A stretch of 64,000 bases of DNA from Parendozoicomonas verongulae (GCF_009711465.1 NZ_SMME01000871.1:28674-92673), one strand, 5' to 3'. Positions 45,080 to 55,095 are shown, counted from the first letter of the stretch. Made by a program: numbers and translations. Notes: a model not told the origin generated them from the sequence alone.

Positions 45080-46375
45080 ATGTTTTTTACTCAGTTGTAC
45101 CAATCCTGGCGACATGACAAAGGGCGGAAAGCTCTGGCTACGGGAACGATTTTTCTCGCAGCCAGTTTGATCTCCGCTTTGCTGGCAGTGTCCATTTCCA
45201 TTGGCGATAAGATTTCCGTGGAAATGAAAAGCTACGGTGCCAATATCGAAATCACTCCGGAAGGGGATGTGCCCCTGCCTTATGCGCTGGGGGGCGATAC
45301 CGGTTCTCTGGGGAAAGATACTCTTCTTCTGGAGTCTGAGCTTGCCAACATCAAAACCATCTTCTGGCGCAATAATATCATGGGCTTTGCGCCCTTTGTG
45401 CGCACCAAGGTTAAGGTGAATGACGGTGTAGGAAGCATACCGCTGGTGGGTACTTTCTTTGATAAGTCACTGAAGGTGCCCGATGAACCGGGTTATCACA
45501 CAGGTAACAAGGTGATTGCCAGTTACTGGAAGGTTCAGGGACGCTGGCCCAATGATGAAGAACACCAGGCGCTGATTGGTCAGGCACTGGCAGAGCGTAA
45601 GGGCTGGGAAATTGGTGATGTTCTGACGCTGACGTCCCTTGATAAAGATTCGGTGTCGCCTGTTTCTATGACCATTACCGGTATTCTCAGTAACGGTGAA
45701 CAGGAAGAAAGTGCTGTTGTTGTGCCTCTGGCTGTTGCCCAAAAGCTGACCGGGCTGGAAGGACGGGTGCAGACCATCAAAGTGTCTGCCCTCACTGTGC
45801 CGGAAAACGAACTGTCCAGAAAAGCCCAGGAAAATCTGGAGTCTCTGGATTCTGATGAGTATGACCTCTGGTTCTGTACAGCATTTGTGTCGTCTATTTC
45901 GTTCCAGCTGGAGCAGGCTCTGAGTCGTGCGTCAGTTAGCCCGCTGTGGCAAGTGGCTGCTTCCGAAGGTGCTGTGATTGAGAAAATCCAGAGTCTGCTG
46001 ATTATGGTGACACTGGCAGCCTTTATTGTGGCAGCTATGGGTATTGCCTCTTTAATGACCAATGCCATTTTGCAGCGAGCCAAAGAGATTGGCCTGATGA
46101 AATCACTGGGGGCCTACAACTGGCAGGTGTACATGCTCTTTTATGTTGAGGCCGCCATGTGTGGTTTGCTGGGCGGTCTTCTGGGCTGTATCAGTGGCTA
46201 TGGTCTGTCCCGCGCTATGGGTTATGGGCTGTTTGGCTCGGCTCTGGACTTCCACTGGATTATTGTTCCGATTGTTTTGATGATTTCCGTTGTGATCACT
46301 CTTTGTGGCACTTACTTCCCCGCACAACGTATTGCGGCACTGTATCCGATTGAGGTGTTGTATGGCCGCAAGTAA
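45080..46375 (+). CDS. FtsX-like ABC permease 1 of the P19 iron system
   Basis: A 431-residue permease: one N-terminal helix (ALATGTIFLAASLISALLAV), a ~230-residue periplasmic domain beginning GANIEITPEGD, and three C-terminal helices (LLIMVTLAAFIVAAMGIASL..., GGLLGCISGYGL). This is the MacB/FtsX/LolC layout, matching Cj1661/1662. ATG 45080 lies 7 nt after GGGGAG; a GTG at 45074 is the alternative. Its 3' end overlaps the second permease. Confidence 0.88.
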   Translation: MFFTQLYQSWRHDKGRKALATGTIFLAASLISALLAVSISIGDKISVEMKSYGANIEITPEGDVPLPYALGGDTGSLGKDTLLLESELANIKTIFWRNNIMGFAPFVRTKVKVNDGVGSIPLVGTFFDKSLKVPDEPGYHTGNKVIASYWKVQGRWPNDEEHQALIGQALAERKGWEIGDVLTLTSLDKDSVSPVSMTITGILSNGEQEESAVVVPLAVAQKLTGLEGRVQTIKVSALTVPENELSRKAQENLESLDSDEYDLWFCTAFVSSISFQLEQALSRASVSPLWQVAASEGAVIEKIQSLLIMVTLAAFIVAAMGIASLMTNAILQRAKEIGLMKSLGAYNWQVYMLFYVEAAMCGLLGGLLGCISGYGLSRAMGYGLFGSALDFHWIIVPIVLMISVVITLCGTYFPAQRIAALYPIEVLYGRK

Positions 46376-47498
46376 ACAGTCAATGGGGCGGCTACTGGTT
46401 ATTCGCTCCCTCAAGCTGCGTATGCGAAGGGTGGTGATTGTACTGGCTGCTTTAACCATGGGAGCTGCCATTATCACGGCGATGGCCGGGGTTTACTTTG
46501 ATATCAACGAAAAGATGAGCCATGAGCTGAGAAGCTATGGCGCCAACTTTTTCGTAGGACCCAAGGAAGATCAGGGCACGTTATCGACTACGGACTATCA
46601 GCATATTGTCGCCTTATTGCCTGAGGCTGATCGTGTGGCCTCCAGCCCTTACCTTTACGGTCTGGTGCAAACCGACCTGGAACAGGTTGTTGCCATGGGC
46701 GTGGACTTTGGCCAGATGAAAAAACTTGCCCCGTTCTGGCAGGTTCTAGGGGAGCGTGTTGGCGTCTCCTTTGATGAGCGCAATGTCATGATTGGCAGTA
46801 AGTTGGCCCAACGGCTAGAGCTGAAGGTAGGGGCAAAGATCAATCTGCTTCAAGGTAATAAACGACACACATTTACAATCAAAGGCATTGTGAATTCCGG
46901 TGGCGATGAAGATAACTATCTGATCGTAAACCTGTCATTCCTGCAGAAATGGTTGCACCAGTCAGATCAGGCTCACTACGCGTTGTTCAGTATTGATAAC
47001 AACATGGGACAAGTCAGTACCATTGCTCAGCAGCTGAAAAAACAGTTTCCGAACCTGGTCAGTCGACCGATCCTGAAAGTATCGGCCTCTGAGGGCAAGG
47101 TTCTGGATAAAATCAAGTTGTTGATGGGCGTTGTCGCTCTGGTCATTCTGGTGTTGTCCATTCTGTGTGTGAATACCACACTCACGGCCATGATGTCTGA
47201 ACGGCGCAGGGAGTTTGCCCTGCAAATTGCTCTGGGGGCACCCCGTAAACAAATTATGAGCCAGATTATGCAGGAAACCCTGTTAATGGCCGGAATCTCT
47301 ATTGTTCTTGGTCTCGCTCTTGGCTATGTGCTGGCACAGATCCTTGGACACACAGTCTTCAGCGCCTCAATTAATATACGTCTGCCGGTGTTTGTTCTCA
47401 CTGTGCTGTTGTCTGTCAGTGCTGCTCTGCTGGCGGCTTATATTCCCGCGGTGCGCGCTATGAAAGTGGATCCGGCAAAAGTTTTAAAGGGAGAATAA
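46362..47498 (+). CDS. FtsX-like ABC permease 2 of the P19 iron system
   Basis: A 378-residue paralogue of the preceding permease with the same layout: helix (VVIVLAALTMGAAIITAM), periplasmic domain starting LRSYGANFFVGPKED, and three C-terminal helices ending in the FtsX-type AAYIPAVRAMKVDPAKVLKG. ATG 46362 behind GAGGTG overlaps the first permease by 14 bp. The two are expected to form a heterodimer driven by the downstream ATPase. Such MacB-type pumps act on periplasmic proteins or small molecules rather than importing metal directly. Confidence 0.88.
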   Translation: MAASKQSMGRLLVIRSLKLRMRRVVIVLAALTMGAAIITAMAGVYFDINEKMSHELRSYGANFFVGPKEDQGTLSTTDYQHIVALLPEADRVASSPYLYGLVQTDLEQVVAMGVDFGQMKKLAPFWQVLGERVGVSFDERNVMIGSKLAQRLELKVGAKINLLQGNKRHTFTIKGIVNSGGDEDNYLIVNLSFLQKWLHQSDQAHYALFSIDNNMGQVSTIAQQLKKQFPNLVSRPILKVSASEGKVLDKIKLLMGVVALVILVLSILCVNTTLTAMMSERRREFALQIALGAPRKQIMSQIMQETLLMAGISIVLGLALGYVLAQILGHTVFSASINIRLPVFVLTVLLSVSAALLAAYIPAVRAMKVDPAKVLKGE

Positions 47499-47499
47499 C

Positions 47500-48165
47500 G
47501 TGTCTGAATTTGCTATTGAAACACGAGGGCTGGTGAAACGATTCGGGCAGGTCTGTGCGCTGGATAATGTCAATATCGCAGTGCGCAAGGGAGAATTCGT
47601 TGCGATTATGGGGGCGTCCGGCTCTGGCAAAACGACATTGATGAATATTCTTACCTGTCTGGACACCCACACCGAAGGGCAAGTGTTCCTCGACGGCCAG
47701 GAGGCCTCTCTGCTGGACGAAGATGGCCGCCGGAACTTCCGGGCTGAGAAAATCGGCCTGCTGTTCCAGCAGTTCCACCTGATTCCTTATCTCACAGCCT
47801 TGCAAAATGTGATGCTGGCCCAGCATTACCACAGTGTGACAGAAGAAGACGCTGCGAAAAAAGTGCTGGAGGATGTGGGTCTTGGTCACCGTATGGATCA
47901 CCTGCCCAGCCAGCTCTCCGGAGGTGAACAACAGCGGGTGTGTATTGCCCGTGCATTGGTGAACGACTGTCCCATTCTGTTTGCCGACGAACCCACAGGG
48001 AACCTGGATGAAGCCAATGAAAAAATTGTTCTGGATATTTTTCAGAAGCTTCATGCTAACAAACACACCATTATCATGGTGACCCATAACCCTGATTTAG
48101 GGCGTTATACCGACCGTGTGATTCGTCTTCAGCATGGAAAGGTGATTGAAGAGGTTCAGAACTAG
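47500..48165 (+). CDS. ABC transporter ATPase (LolD/MacB-type) of the P19 system
   Basis: A 221-residue ATPase with Walker [11 protein letters not shown]-loop [11 protein letters not shown], signature LSGGEQQR, Walker [13 protein letters not shown] and switch His in MVTHNPD. It starts at GTG 47500, 1 bp after the permease stop, behind GGGAG. It matches Cj1663 of the Campylobacter locus and powers the two FtsX-like permeases. Confidence 0.93.
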   Translation: MSEFAIETRGLVKRFGQVCALDNVNIAVRKGEFVAIMGASGSGKTTLMNILTCLDTHTEGQVFLDGQEASLLDEDGRRNFRAEKIGLLFQQFHLIPYLTALQNVMLAQHYHSVTEEDAAKKVLEDVGLGHRMDHLPSQLSGGEQQRVCIARALVNDCPILFADEPTGNLDEANEKIVLDIFQKLHANKHTIIMVTHNPDLGRYTDRVIRLQHGKVIEEVQN

Positions 48166-48166
48166 C

Positions 48167-48649
48167 GTGCTAACAGTGAAAAAACTATGTATTCTGGTAG
48201 CATTCCTGTTTCTGGCAGGATGTCAGGACCCTGTAGCAACTCTGGGAGAGCAGGCACCGGAGCTGGCAGTCCTTGATGCCAGCGGTCAGCAGGTCAAACT
48301 GGCTGATCTTCGTGGCAAGCCTGTGGTGGTGGAATTCTGGAACTCAAAATGCGGCCCTTGTCTTATGATGCTGCAGGCTCTGCAGAAATATCAGGATGAG
48401 AACCCTGGCAAGATTCAGTTTGTCTTTGTTGGCATTCCTCCAGAGCCCGATGACATGCAAGCGTTCCAGAAAAAGCTGCAGATCGATCTGCCGTTGCAAC
48501 TGGATCAGCTGGGTATTTCCCAGGAGCGTTATCAGGTGCAGGTGACACCCTCGACCTTTGTTATTGATGCCGATGGCGTGTTGAGAAAACGCCACTTTGG
48601 CTATCGTCCTTCCTTAAATCTGGATGAGCTGGTTACTGTTAATCACTGA
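48167..48649 (+). CDS. TlpA-like thioredoxin-fold lipoprotein
   Basis: A ~160-residue protein with a lipobox (FLFLAGC) and a thioredoxin-fold domain holding CGPC (Cys62, Cys65) in FWNSKCGPC, and the cis-proline VQVTPSTFVID. Equivalents are Cj1664/Cj1665, which are periplasmic redox proteins of the P19 locus. The start is uncertain: GTG 48167 and GTG 48176 both lack a clear ribosome site; translational coupling to the ATPase, which ends at 48165, is likely. Only one thioredoxin gene is present where Campylobacter has two. Confidence 0.87.
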   Translation: MLTVKKLCILVAFLFLAGCQDPVATLGEQAPELAVLDASGQQVKLADLRGKPVVVEFWNSKCGPCLMMLQALQKYQDENPGKIQFVFVGIPPEPDDMQAFQKKLQIDLPLQLDQLGISQERYQVQVTPSTFVIDADGVLRKRHFGYRPSLNLDELVTVNH

Positions 48650-48652
48650 ATT

Positions 48653-49435
48653 ATGACTGTTAAATATCACCGCTGGGGCCTGCCGTTGGCTATGACCCTT
48701 ATTGTTGCCGCACTGAGTGGCTGTTCTGACAAGACGGGCTCCAAAAATCAACAGGCGGCTTCCCCAACCATTCCCAAGGAAGAAGTTGTTTATAAGGACA
48801 GCCGCCGTGTCCTGCTCGACGTAGCGAACCTTGGTCGTATTCATAAAAGTGCATCTGAGCTGCTGAAAACGTATATCGATCCTAAATTGGTGACATTGTC
48901 CACCGGTGAAGTTTCTACGGACCCTGAAGCTATTGCTCGCTTTGAAAAGCAGACAGCTGAAAACACGGTCCCTGCAGACAGCCTTAATCCGGCCAAAAAC
49001 CTGGTACGCCTGAATCAACGTCCCAAACAGGTTGAACTGTTTGTTGTGAAGAACGAACAGGGTGAGCCAAGGAGTGTTGTGGTTCCCATCGCCGGGCAGG
49101 GGTACATTTCTTTGCTGAAAGGCTACCTGGCACTCAATATCCACACCTTGAAGATAGAGGCTATTCGGTTCTATCAACAGGGGGAAACCCCGGCCAAGGG
49201 CGGCCATATTATGACGGATGATGCATGGTTGGCTCAGTTCCCCGGTAAACGGGTATGGATTAATGACCAGCCTCAGTTCCGGGTGACGGATAAGCGTGGC
49301 CAGCGTCAGGATGATTTCACTGTTGATGCCCTGGCGGGAGCGACTATGACCAGCCGCGGGGTTGAGAACATGATTAACTATTGGCTGGGGGACAAAAGTA
49401 TCAGGCAGGCCCTGTTGGACCTGCAGCAAAGTTAG
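48653..49435 (+). CDS. FMN-binding (NqrC/RnfG-like) lipoprotein
   Basis: A 260-residue lipoprotein: signal and lipobox (VAALSGC), a linker, then an FMN-binding domain with the terminal motif AGATMTSRG at 228-236. In NqrC and RnfG the equivalent S/A-GAT-x-T threonine (here Thr233) carries covalent FMN attached by ApbE. It begins 3 bp after the thioredoxin gene and ends with a strong terminator, so it belongs to the P19 iron operon. A role in passing electrons for periplasmic ferric reduction is inferred. No apbE gene is in the window. Confidence 0.88.
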   Translation: MTVKYHRWGLPLAMTLIVAALSGCSDKTGSKNQQAASPTIPKEEVVYKDSRRVLLDVANLGRIHKSASELLKTYIDPKLVTLSTGEVSTDPEAIARFEKQTAENTVPADSLNPAKNLVRLNQRPKQVELFVVKNEQGEPRSVVVPIAGQGYISLLKGYLALNIHTLKIEAIRFYQQGETPAKGGHIMTDDAWLAQFPGKRVWINDQPQFRVTDKRGQRQDDFTVDALAGATMTSRGVENMINYWLGDKSIRQALLDLQQS

Positions 49436-49452
49436 CCTTCCCGTTGAGCAAA

Positions 49453-49486
49453 AACGGGGAGCTTCCGGGCTCCCCGTTCTTTTCTT
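49453..49486. terminator. Terminator of the iron operon
   Basis: A 10-bp perfect stem AACGGGGAGC / GCTCCCCGTT with a 6-nt loop, followed by CTTTTCTT. It ends the iron operon just before the convergent 1434-residue gene. Confidence 0.9.
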
Positions 49487-52400
49487 CAGCTGGCCTTGCC
49501 CATCCATCTCACCTCTTCGGGCAGGTCAGTATCGGCAAAGTCGATCTTCCTGTCCTTGAGTTTTCTGCGGGTGTCCTTACGGTTCTGTTCGAAAACCTTA
49601 TGCCAGATCTCACTGACGACAAGCTCCATATCACTCTGGATTGCAGCATCGATATGGTGGTTGTCCCTGCGGGCCTTCTCAAATTCGCGCTCGGTCAGCT
49701 TATCGCCCTCGCTGCACCAGTTCTTGCCAAAGCGGGTGTATACATCACTCATCACCATGGTCATGGTCTTTTTCATGACATCCACCATACGCTGTTCAGA
49801 CCACCGTGTCAGACTGGTACGTGAATTTGCGCAGGTGTCTACCCAGGCATCCCGGGATGGTTTGTGATACTGCTTCAGCATAGAGCCCATCATTGCATCC
49901 ACACGGAATGTTTCCAGTGCCTCAATCATATCCTCGCGGGAGGCCGGGATGTTCTCGGAGCCCAGTTTGTGATGCAGGTTTTCCCGGTAACGTTCAACCA
50001 GTGCCATCAACCAGTAGATGCGGCGTTGCGGGTTACCTGGGATCACCAGCGTTTCATTTTTGGGCAGCATTTTCCGGATATCGTCAATGGAAAGCGTGCT
50101 GTAGTCTCTGCTGCTATCGTCTTCTAACTGTTTAACCATGCAGGCCTGCTGGCAAAGAATCTCTACCTCTTCGTTATGGGTATCGCTCGCTGCCAGACTC
50201 TGTTTGAGCTCGGTCAGTCTCTTGTCCCGGGCTCCTTCCATCCAGAGGTGCTGTTCTTTGGCCTTGGCTATTTTATGCTCGGTATCGTCTTTGATACTTT
50301 GTGCTTCCTGAACCAGCCATTCTTCATCGGTCATGTCCAGATCCCAGCCTTCACGCTTCAGTTCAGCCAGTTCCTGTGGAAGCTGTTGAAGGTTAGCTTC
50401 CATCCTTTCTTCGATGATGGCTTTGGCCTTTTCGAACGCTTCACGCTGTTCTGTGAGCCAGTGGTTCCAGTTTTGCTGGTACAGGTTACGCAGGCCGTGA
50501 GATTTGGCCATCTTATCGATACTTTTTTCGTAGCCGGACTCGTCCATTAGGGTCTTCACCTGAATATTCAGGTCTGCCAGACCTTTGGTGACCGTACCTT
50601 CAACAAGGCTGGCAACCCGGCAACCAAGGCTCATTAACCCCTGATAGTGGTTCAAGGCATCGGCACGGTGCCAGGCCCAGTAGCAGGAGGCTCCCAGCAT
50701 GCCGACTGCCGCCACAATGCCGGCGATACCACCACTGGCGACAGTGGCAACCAGAATCAGGCTGGCTCCAACGCTGGGGCCGAATACACTGGCCACTTGC
50801 CCGGCTTGCAGCAGCAGAGGGGTAAGGCTGTTCTTCTCACGGCGCCAGAACTTGCCCAGGGCATCCCGGAAACCGTTAAAAAGAGTCTTGAAAGGCTCCA
50901 GAACTGTGGCCCGTGCGACAATGGCGGTGGGGGTATACCTGCAGGCGATGTCCGCTGCCACACTGCCCATTCTCGCCATCATGCGCTGACGGCTGTTGGC
51001 CACTGTCAGGCCTTCACTGAACAGATCCATCATGAAGTTACAGTCGCGTACGGTAGCGGTGTCGAGGGTGTTCACATTTTTGATCATGCGAGTGCACAGC
51101 AGTCTGGCTCCCGTGGAGGCAAAGTTCCAGACCTGTGCCACAACGTTGGTGCCGTTGTTATAAGCCCTGAAGGCGGCATCCAGCAGCGTAGGTACGTAGG
51201 GGGCGGATTCCATGAGTTTACTGATGGTGACAATCTTTTTCACAGCTGCCAGCTCTTCTGGCGTCAGGCCGTCAAGAGTCACTGCCTGAGGATTCACATT
51301 TTCCAGGAAATAAGTGGTCGCGGCTTCTGCCCAGAGTCGGTTATGCAGTTCATCAAACATGGCCACAACAGGGGAGTTGCCAGCCAGAGTGTTAATGGCT
51401 ACGGCTTTGGCCTGAGCGATATTACCGGCCAGGGCACGGAGCAATTTGGGGTTTTTGGCACCGATAGCAGCAGCAGCGGTCAGTTCGGTCTGGAATGTTT
51501 TTGCCAGATTCACCAGTCCGTCCGCGCCGAGATAAGCAGTGGCCTTGACAACGGCAACGGCTGCGTCTGTGGCACCAATCTTACCGTTATAGAGATCACG
51601 GATACCCTGAACACCTTTTGCGCCCTCTTCACCGGCTTTGGTCAGGGCGGCAAGGCCCAGATCTGGTAGAGCACTGAGCAGCTTGTAGCATTCATCGTTG
51701 AAATCGTAATCGTGGCCCTTCTTAAGCGCACGTTCCAGCTCGAGATCCTGCAGGGTGTGTTCGGTGGGAATGTCCACACCTCGCAACATGGTGGTGCCCA
51801 TCTTGGCTGCCTTGCTCCAGCAATCCATGGAATCATCCAGATACTGAGGATCGGGGCGCTCATTTTCCAGATAGCGGATACGGGCACACAGCTGCTCAAA
51901 ACGATCAGACTCTTTATCTGTGATGGCTTGCCGGGCTTCGCTCTTCAAAACCTCAATCTGGGTCTTGAGCAGTTCATCCCGACGTTTCATGTGGCTTGTC
52001 AGCTGGCCAATATCTGCACCGGGTTGAATCTTGCGGTAGTTCTCCAGCTCGATAATCGCCTTATCTATATCCGTGGTGGATTGCTCTTGCAGGGCTTTTG
52101 CTGTTTGTGCCAGGTCCGGTGTGGCATCGAGGTACCATACGTGTTCACCGTTGTGGTAACCGCTGGTCACAATTCTGTGGGTTGGAATAGCTTGAATCTG
52201 TAGTATGCCGGTTCGCAGGGGCCTCAGCTGTGTGGCCAGGTCTTTCTGACCCAGTTGCTCTGCAATTGTGATGGCATTTTCCAGATCAGTTTGCAAACCC
52301 TCAATCATGTCATGAGATTGTGATGCGCAGGCTTCCACCTGTGCACTGATGGTAGATATAAGGTGTCCGGCCAGACTGTTGAGGTAGTGATGCTGTACGC

Positions 52401-53790
52401 GGGCGCTGATCGTCTGGCCCAGTTCGGGACATTCTTCGATGATATCCAGCAGTTTTTCGATATCTTCGCCAGCGGCCTCTACCTGGGCCAGCTCGGTATC
52501 CAGTCTCTGATGAGCACTATGGTCGCTGGCAGGTGTTATCAGCTGTTGGTTACGCAGGAATTGCTGGAATAACTGTGACACCACGTCAGGGCGGGTGCGT
52601 GCCAGTTTTTCAATCAGGAATCGTGGGTGTCTGGCTTCCCGGGATTTTGGATAGTTCTCTGGAATCAGAGTGTCCAGAAGAGCCTGGGTGCGCTCATCGT
52701 AACGTTGAGTTGTTTCGTGGTTGGTAAACTCACTGACAATACGGGACAGAACCGCAGGATCACTGGAAATACGGCCACGATTTTGATGAGTAATGGCCGT
52801 CGGATCCATCAGATTGAACTCACTGGCATCATTATTTTTCAGGCACTCTACCGGGAGATTTTTTTGAAGCAGAGCCATAACGGGCGAGCTCACCATGGAG
52901 GCCAGACCTATAAAGCAAATGTTCAGCTTTTCCAGCCAGGAGTCTTTGGTGTGTGCGATTTCGTAGGCACGTATGCCGTCAATCACCGTGAGAAGCTTGT
53001 CTTCTGTCGGCTCATCCGCCAGAGCATTCCAGTCGTTGTCCAGCTGCTCAAGCCGTGTGGGAGCATCCCCTTTACACATGAAAGTTGTGACATCACCAGC
53101 CAGCGCATCGAGACGATGCCCCAGTAATTCGATAGTGCCTTCAGGGTCTTTACGGAACTGGGCGGTCAGAATGTTCTTACCGGGCAGCTCCGAAATGTAA
53201 ATCGCTGGCGTGGTGCCCGCCAGTTCCTGACGGATGGACTTCTGGGTTTGGATTGCTTGCTCAGTCGTGATGTCTTCATCGCTGGGCAGGTCTTGTTCCT
53301 CCAGTTCAGAAGACGCGCTAATAAATGAGGCCTCTTCCGAAGGGAAATCATTGGTGAGTCTGTCGGCGTCTGGCGCTACCTTTACCCAACTTTCCAGAGG
53401 TAAGTGTTGTTTTGGGGCCAGTGACTCTGCGGGTAGGGATTTGAAGCTGTCATCAGGCTCAGGTGATGGTACAGACGTCTTCACAGTGTCTGGCGTTAGA
53501 GACTGAAATTCATCATCGCTATCGATGTCACTCTCATCACTGTCACTTTCATAATGAGAGGAGGCGAGAGAAGGGGTTTTGTAGCTTTCCCTGCTCATGA
53601 TCGAATATTGCGCCAGCTTCCTGGCTAGAATGCTCGGGTCAGGCAAAAGGGTTGGTTGGCCATGGCAGTTGAGGCTGAGGCGTGGGTTCACCGCTGCAAT
53701 AAAACTGCTACCTGCGCTGGAAAACAGCTCGTCATCCGTGGGCAAGTGATTAGACGGGCTGTAATGAGTTAACGATGTTTGACAAGTCAT
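49486..53790 (-). CDS. Very large protein of unknown function (1434 aa), effector-like
   Basis: I do not recognise this protein. The first ~190 residues are acidic, Ser/Pro-rich and probably disordered (YESDSDESDIDSDDEFQ near 80-96). The middle (about 200-990) is mostly helical, with an Ala-rich block GATDAAVAVVKATAYLG. A hydrophobic Gly/Ala/Val segment at about 1000-1035 (SLILVATVASGGIAGIVAAV) could insert in a membrane. The C-terminal 350 residues are long charged helices ending with a basic tail (NRKDTRRKLKDRKIDF). No signal peptide or catalytic motif was found. ATG 53790 has GGAGG 6 nt upstream, so the gene is well translated and intact. It is solitary, opposite the iron operon. Size, disorder and isolation resemble secreted effectors of host-associated bacteria; a cytoplasmic structural role is equally possible. 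Confidence 0.72.
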   Translation of the reverse strand: MTCQTSLTHYSPSNHLPTDDELFSSAGSSFIAAVNPRLSLNCHGQPTLLPDPSILARKLAQYSIMSRESYKTPSLASSHYESDSDESDIDSDDEFQSLTPDTVKTSVPSPEPDDSFKSLPAESLAPKQHLPLESWVKVAPDADRLTNDFPSEEASFISASSELEEQDLPSDEDITTEQAIQTQKSIRQELAGTTPAIYISELPGKNILTAQFRKDPEGTIELLGHRLDALAGDVTTFMCKGDAPTRLEQLDNDWNALADEPTEDKLLTVIDGIRAYEIAHTKDSWLEKLNICFIGLASMVSSPVMALLQKNLPVECLKNNDASEFNLMDPTAITHQNRGRISSDPAVLSRIVSEFTNHETTQRYDERTQALLDTLIPENYPKSREARHPRFLIEKLARTRPDVVSQLFQQFLRNQQLITPASDHSAHQRLDTELAQVEAAGEDIEKLLDIIEECPELGQTISARVQHHYLNSLAGHLISTISAQVEACASQSHDMIEGLQTDLENAITIAEQLGQKDLATQLRPLRTGILQIQAIPTHRIVTSGYHNGEHVWYLDATPDLAQTAKALQEQSTTDIDKAIIELENYRKIQPGADIGQLTSHMKRRDELLKTQIEVLKSEARQAITDKESDRFEQLCARIRYLENERPDPQYLDDSMDCWSKAAKMGTTMLRGVDIPTEHTLQDLELERALKKGHDYDFNDECYKLLSALPDLGLAALTKAGEEGAKGVQGIRDLYNGKIGATDAAVAVVKATAYLGADGLVNLAKTFQTELTAAAAIGAKNPKLLRALAGNIAQAKAVAINTLAGNSPVVAMFDELHNRLWAEAATTYFLENVNPQAVTLDGLTPEELAAVKKIVTISKLMESAPYVPTLLDAAFRAYNNGTNVVAQVWNFASTGARLLCTRMIKNVNTLDTATVRDCNFMMDLFSEGLTVANSRQRMMARMGSVAADIACRYTPTAIVARATVLEPFKTLFNGFRDALGKFWRREKNSLTPLLLQAGQVASVFGPSVGASLILVATVASGGIAGIVAAVGMLGASCYWAWHRADALNHYQGLMSLGCRVASLVEGTVTKGLADLNIQVKTLMDESGYEKSIDKMAKSHGLRNLYQQNWNHWLTEQREAFEKAKAIIEERMEANLQQLPQELAELKREGWDLDMTDEEWLVQEAQSIKDDTEHKIAKAKEQHLWMEGARDKRLTELKQSLAASDTHNEEVEILCQQACMVKQLEDDSSRDYSTLSIDDIRKMLPKNETLVIPGNPQRRIYWLMALVERYRENLHHKLGSENIPASREDMIEALETFRVDAMMGSMLKQYHKPSRDAWVDTCANSRTSLTRWSEQRMVDVMKKTMTMVMSDVYTRFGKNWCSEGDKLTEREFEKARRDNHHIDAAIQSDMELVVSEIWHKVFEQNRKDTRRKLKDRKIDFADTDLPEEVRWMGKAS

Positions 53791-54060
53791 ATCATGCCTC
53801 CATACACAGGGTGCAGCCTCTGAGAAATGCCTAAAAAAATCTGGTTACAATTTATGACCGCAATTGACTGCGTTAGTTTCGAGAAGCTGTGGGCGTGAGA
53901 CTAAAGGTTGATAACAATATTGATAATTTTGTAGCCCGTTTGTGCTGGTTCCTGTGGGAAAGCCGTACTGATAACGGTGGATTAGACCTATCTGTGTCCT
54001 TATAATTCCGTGGGCTTTTCACCGGAACAGCCCTCCCACCTGCAACGACAAGGAATCACA
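53791..54060. other. Divergent intergenic region upstream of pyrD
   Basis: 270 bp with the promoters of the 1434-residue gene (minus) and pyrD (plus). A TATAAT at 54001-54006 could be the pyrD -10, but no good -35 is seen. An AT-rich core (53900-53930) has TTGATAACAATATTGATAAT. No PurR-type operator was found. Confidence 0.5.
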
Positions 54061-55095
54061 ATGTATAAGCTGGCTCGCTCGCTGCTGTTTCGCCTTACCC
54101 CTGAAACAGCTCACGACATGACTATGGATTTATTGGGCGCCGGCCAGCGTCTCGGGCTGATCAAGCGTATTGTTCGTCCTGTTCCTGACGCACCTGTTAA
54201 GGTCATGGGCCTTGAATTCCCTAATCCTGTTGGTCTGGCGGCTGGTCTGGATAAAGACGGCCAGTGCATCGACGCTTTTGGCAGTCTCGGTTTCGGATTT
54301 GTGGAAGTGGGCACAGTGACCCCGCTGAGCCAGCCCGGCAACCCCAAGCCTCGCATGTTCCGACTGATAGAAAACGAAGCTCTCATTAACCGCATGGGTT
54401 TTAACAACAAAGGCGTGGACAACATGGTGGCTAACCTGCGCAAAGCCACCACTAAGGCTGTGATCGGCGTAAATATTGGCAAGAACAAGGTCACCCCGGT
54501 GGAGAAAGCCAATGACGATTACATCGCCTGTTTGCAGAAGGTGTATCCCTGGGCTGGCTACGTGGCCGTTAACCTTTCTTCCCCCAATACCCCCGGACTG
54601 CGTGAACTGCAATTTGGTGAGCATCTGGCCTCCCTGCTGAAAGCCTTGAAAGATGAGCAGGTCCGTCTGGCAGAGCAGCACGACCGTTACGTACCTATTG
54701 CCATCAAACTGGCTCCGGATATGAGCGATGATGAGTTGCGGGAGATTGCCGGCCAGCTGGTTGCCTTTGGCATGGATGGCGTAATTGCCACTAACACCAC
54801 TCTGGAACGTGATGCCGTGGCAGATCATGAGTATGCCAGCGAGCAGGGTGGTTTGAGTGGTAAGCCGCTGACCGGTTTGGCGACCGACAAAATCCGTGTG
54901 CTGGCAGAAGCTGTCGATGGCAAGATTCCAGTGATCGGCGTGGGTGGCATTATGAGTGCGGCAGACGCAGTGGAGAAGGTGAAGGCAGGAGCCAGCCTGG
55001 TACAGGTTTACACTGGTTTTATCTACCGCGGTCCAGAGCTGGTTGCCGAAGCGTCTGAAGCGGTATCTGCGGTTCTGGCTGGTCGACAGGACTAA
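54061..55095 (+). CDS. pyrD: Dihydroorotate dehydrogenase (quinone), class 2
   Basis: PyrD oxidises dihydroorotate to orotate at the inner membrane, passing electrons through FMN to quinone in pyrimidine synthesis. The 344-residue protein has the class 2 N-terminal membrane-associating helix (MYKLARSLLFRLTPETAHD), NPVGLAAGLDKDG, the active-site NLSSPNTPGLR with the catalytic serine, and FMN phosphate motifs IGVGGIMS and VQVYTGFIYRG. ATG 54061 follows AAGGA. The order pyrD, rmf, rlmKL is shared with Pseudomonas. Confidence 0.96.
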   Translation: MYKLARSLLFRLTPETAHDMTMDLLGAGQRLGLIKRIVRPVPDAPVKVMGLEFPNPVGLAAGLDKDGQCIDAFGSLGFGFVEVGTVTPLSQPGNPKPRMFRLIENEALINRMGFNNKGVDNMVANLRKATTKAVIGVNIGKNKVTPVEKANDDYIACLQKVYPWAGYVAVNLSSPNTPGLRELQFGEHLASLLKALKDEQVRLAEQHDRYVPIAIKLAPDMSDDELREIAGQLVAFGMDGVIATNTTLERDAVADHEYASEQGGLSGKPLTGLATDKIRVLAEAVDGKIPVIGVGGIMSAADAVEKVKAGASLVQVYTGFIYRGPELVAEASEAVSAVLAGRQD

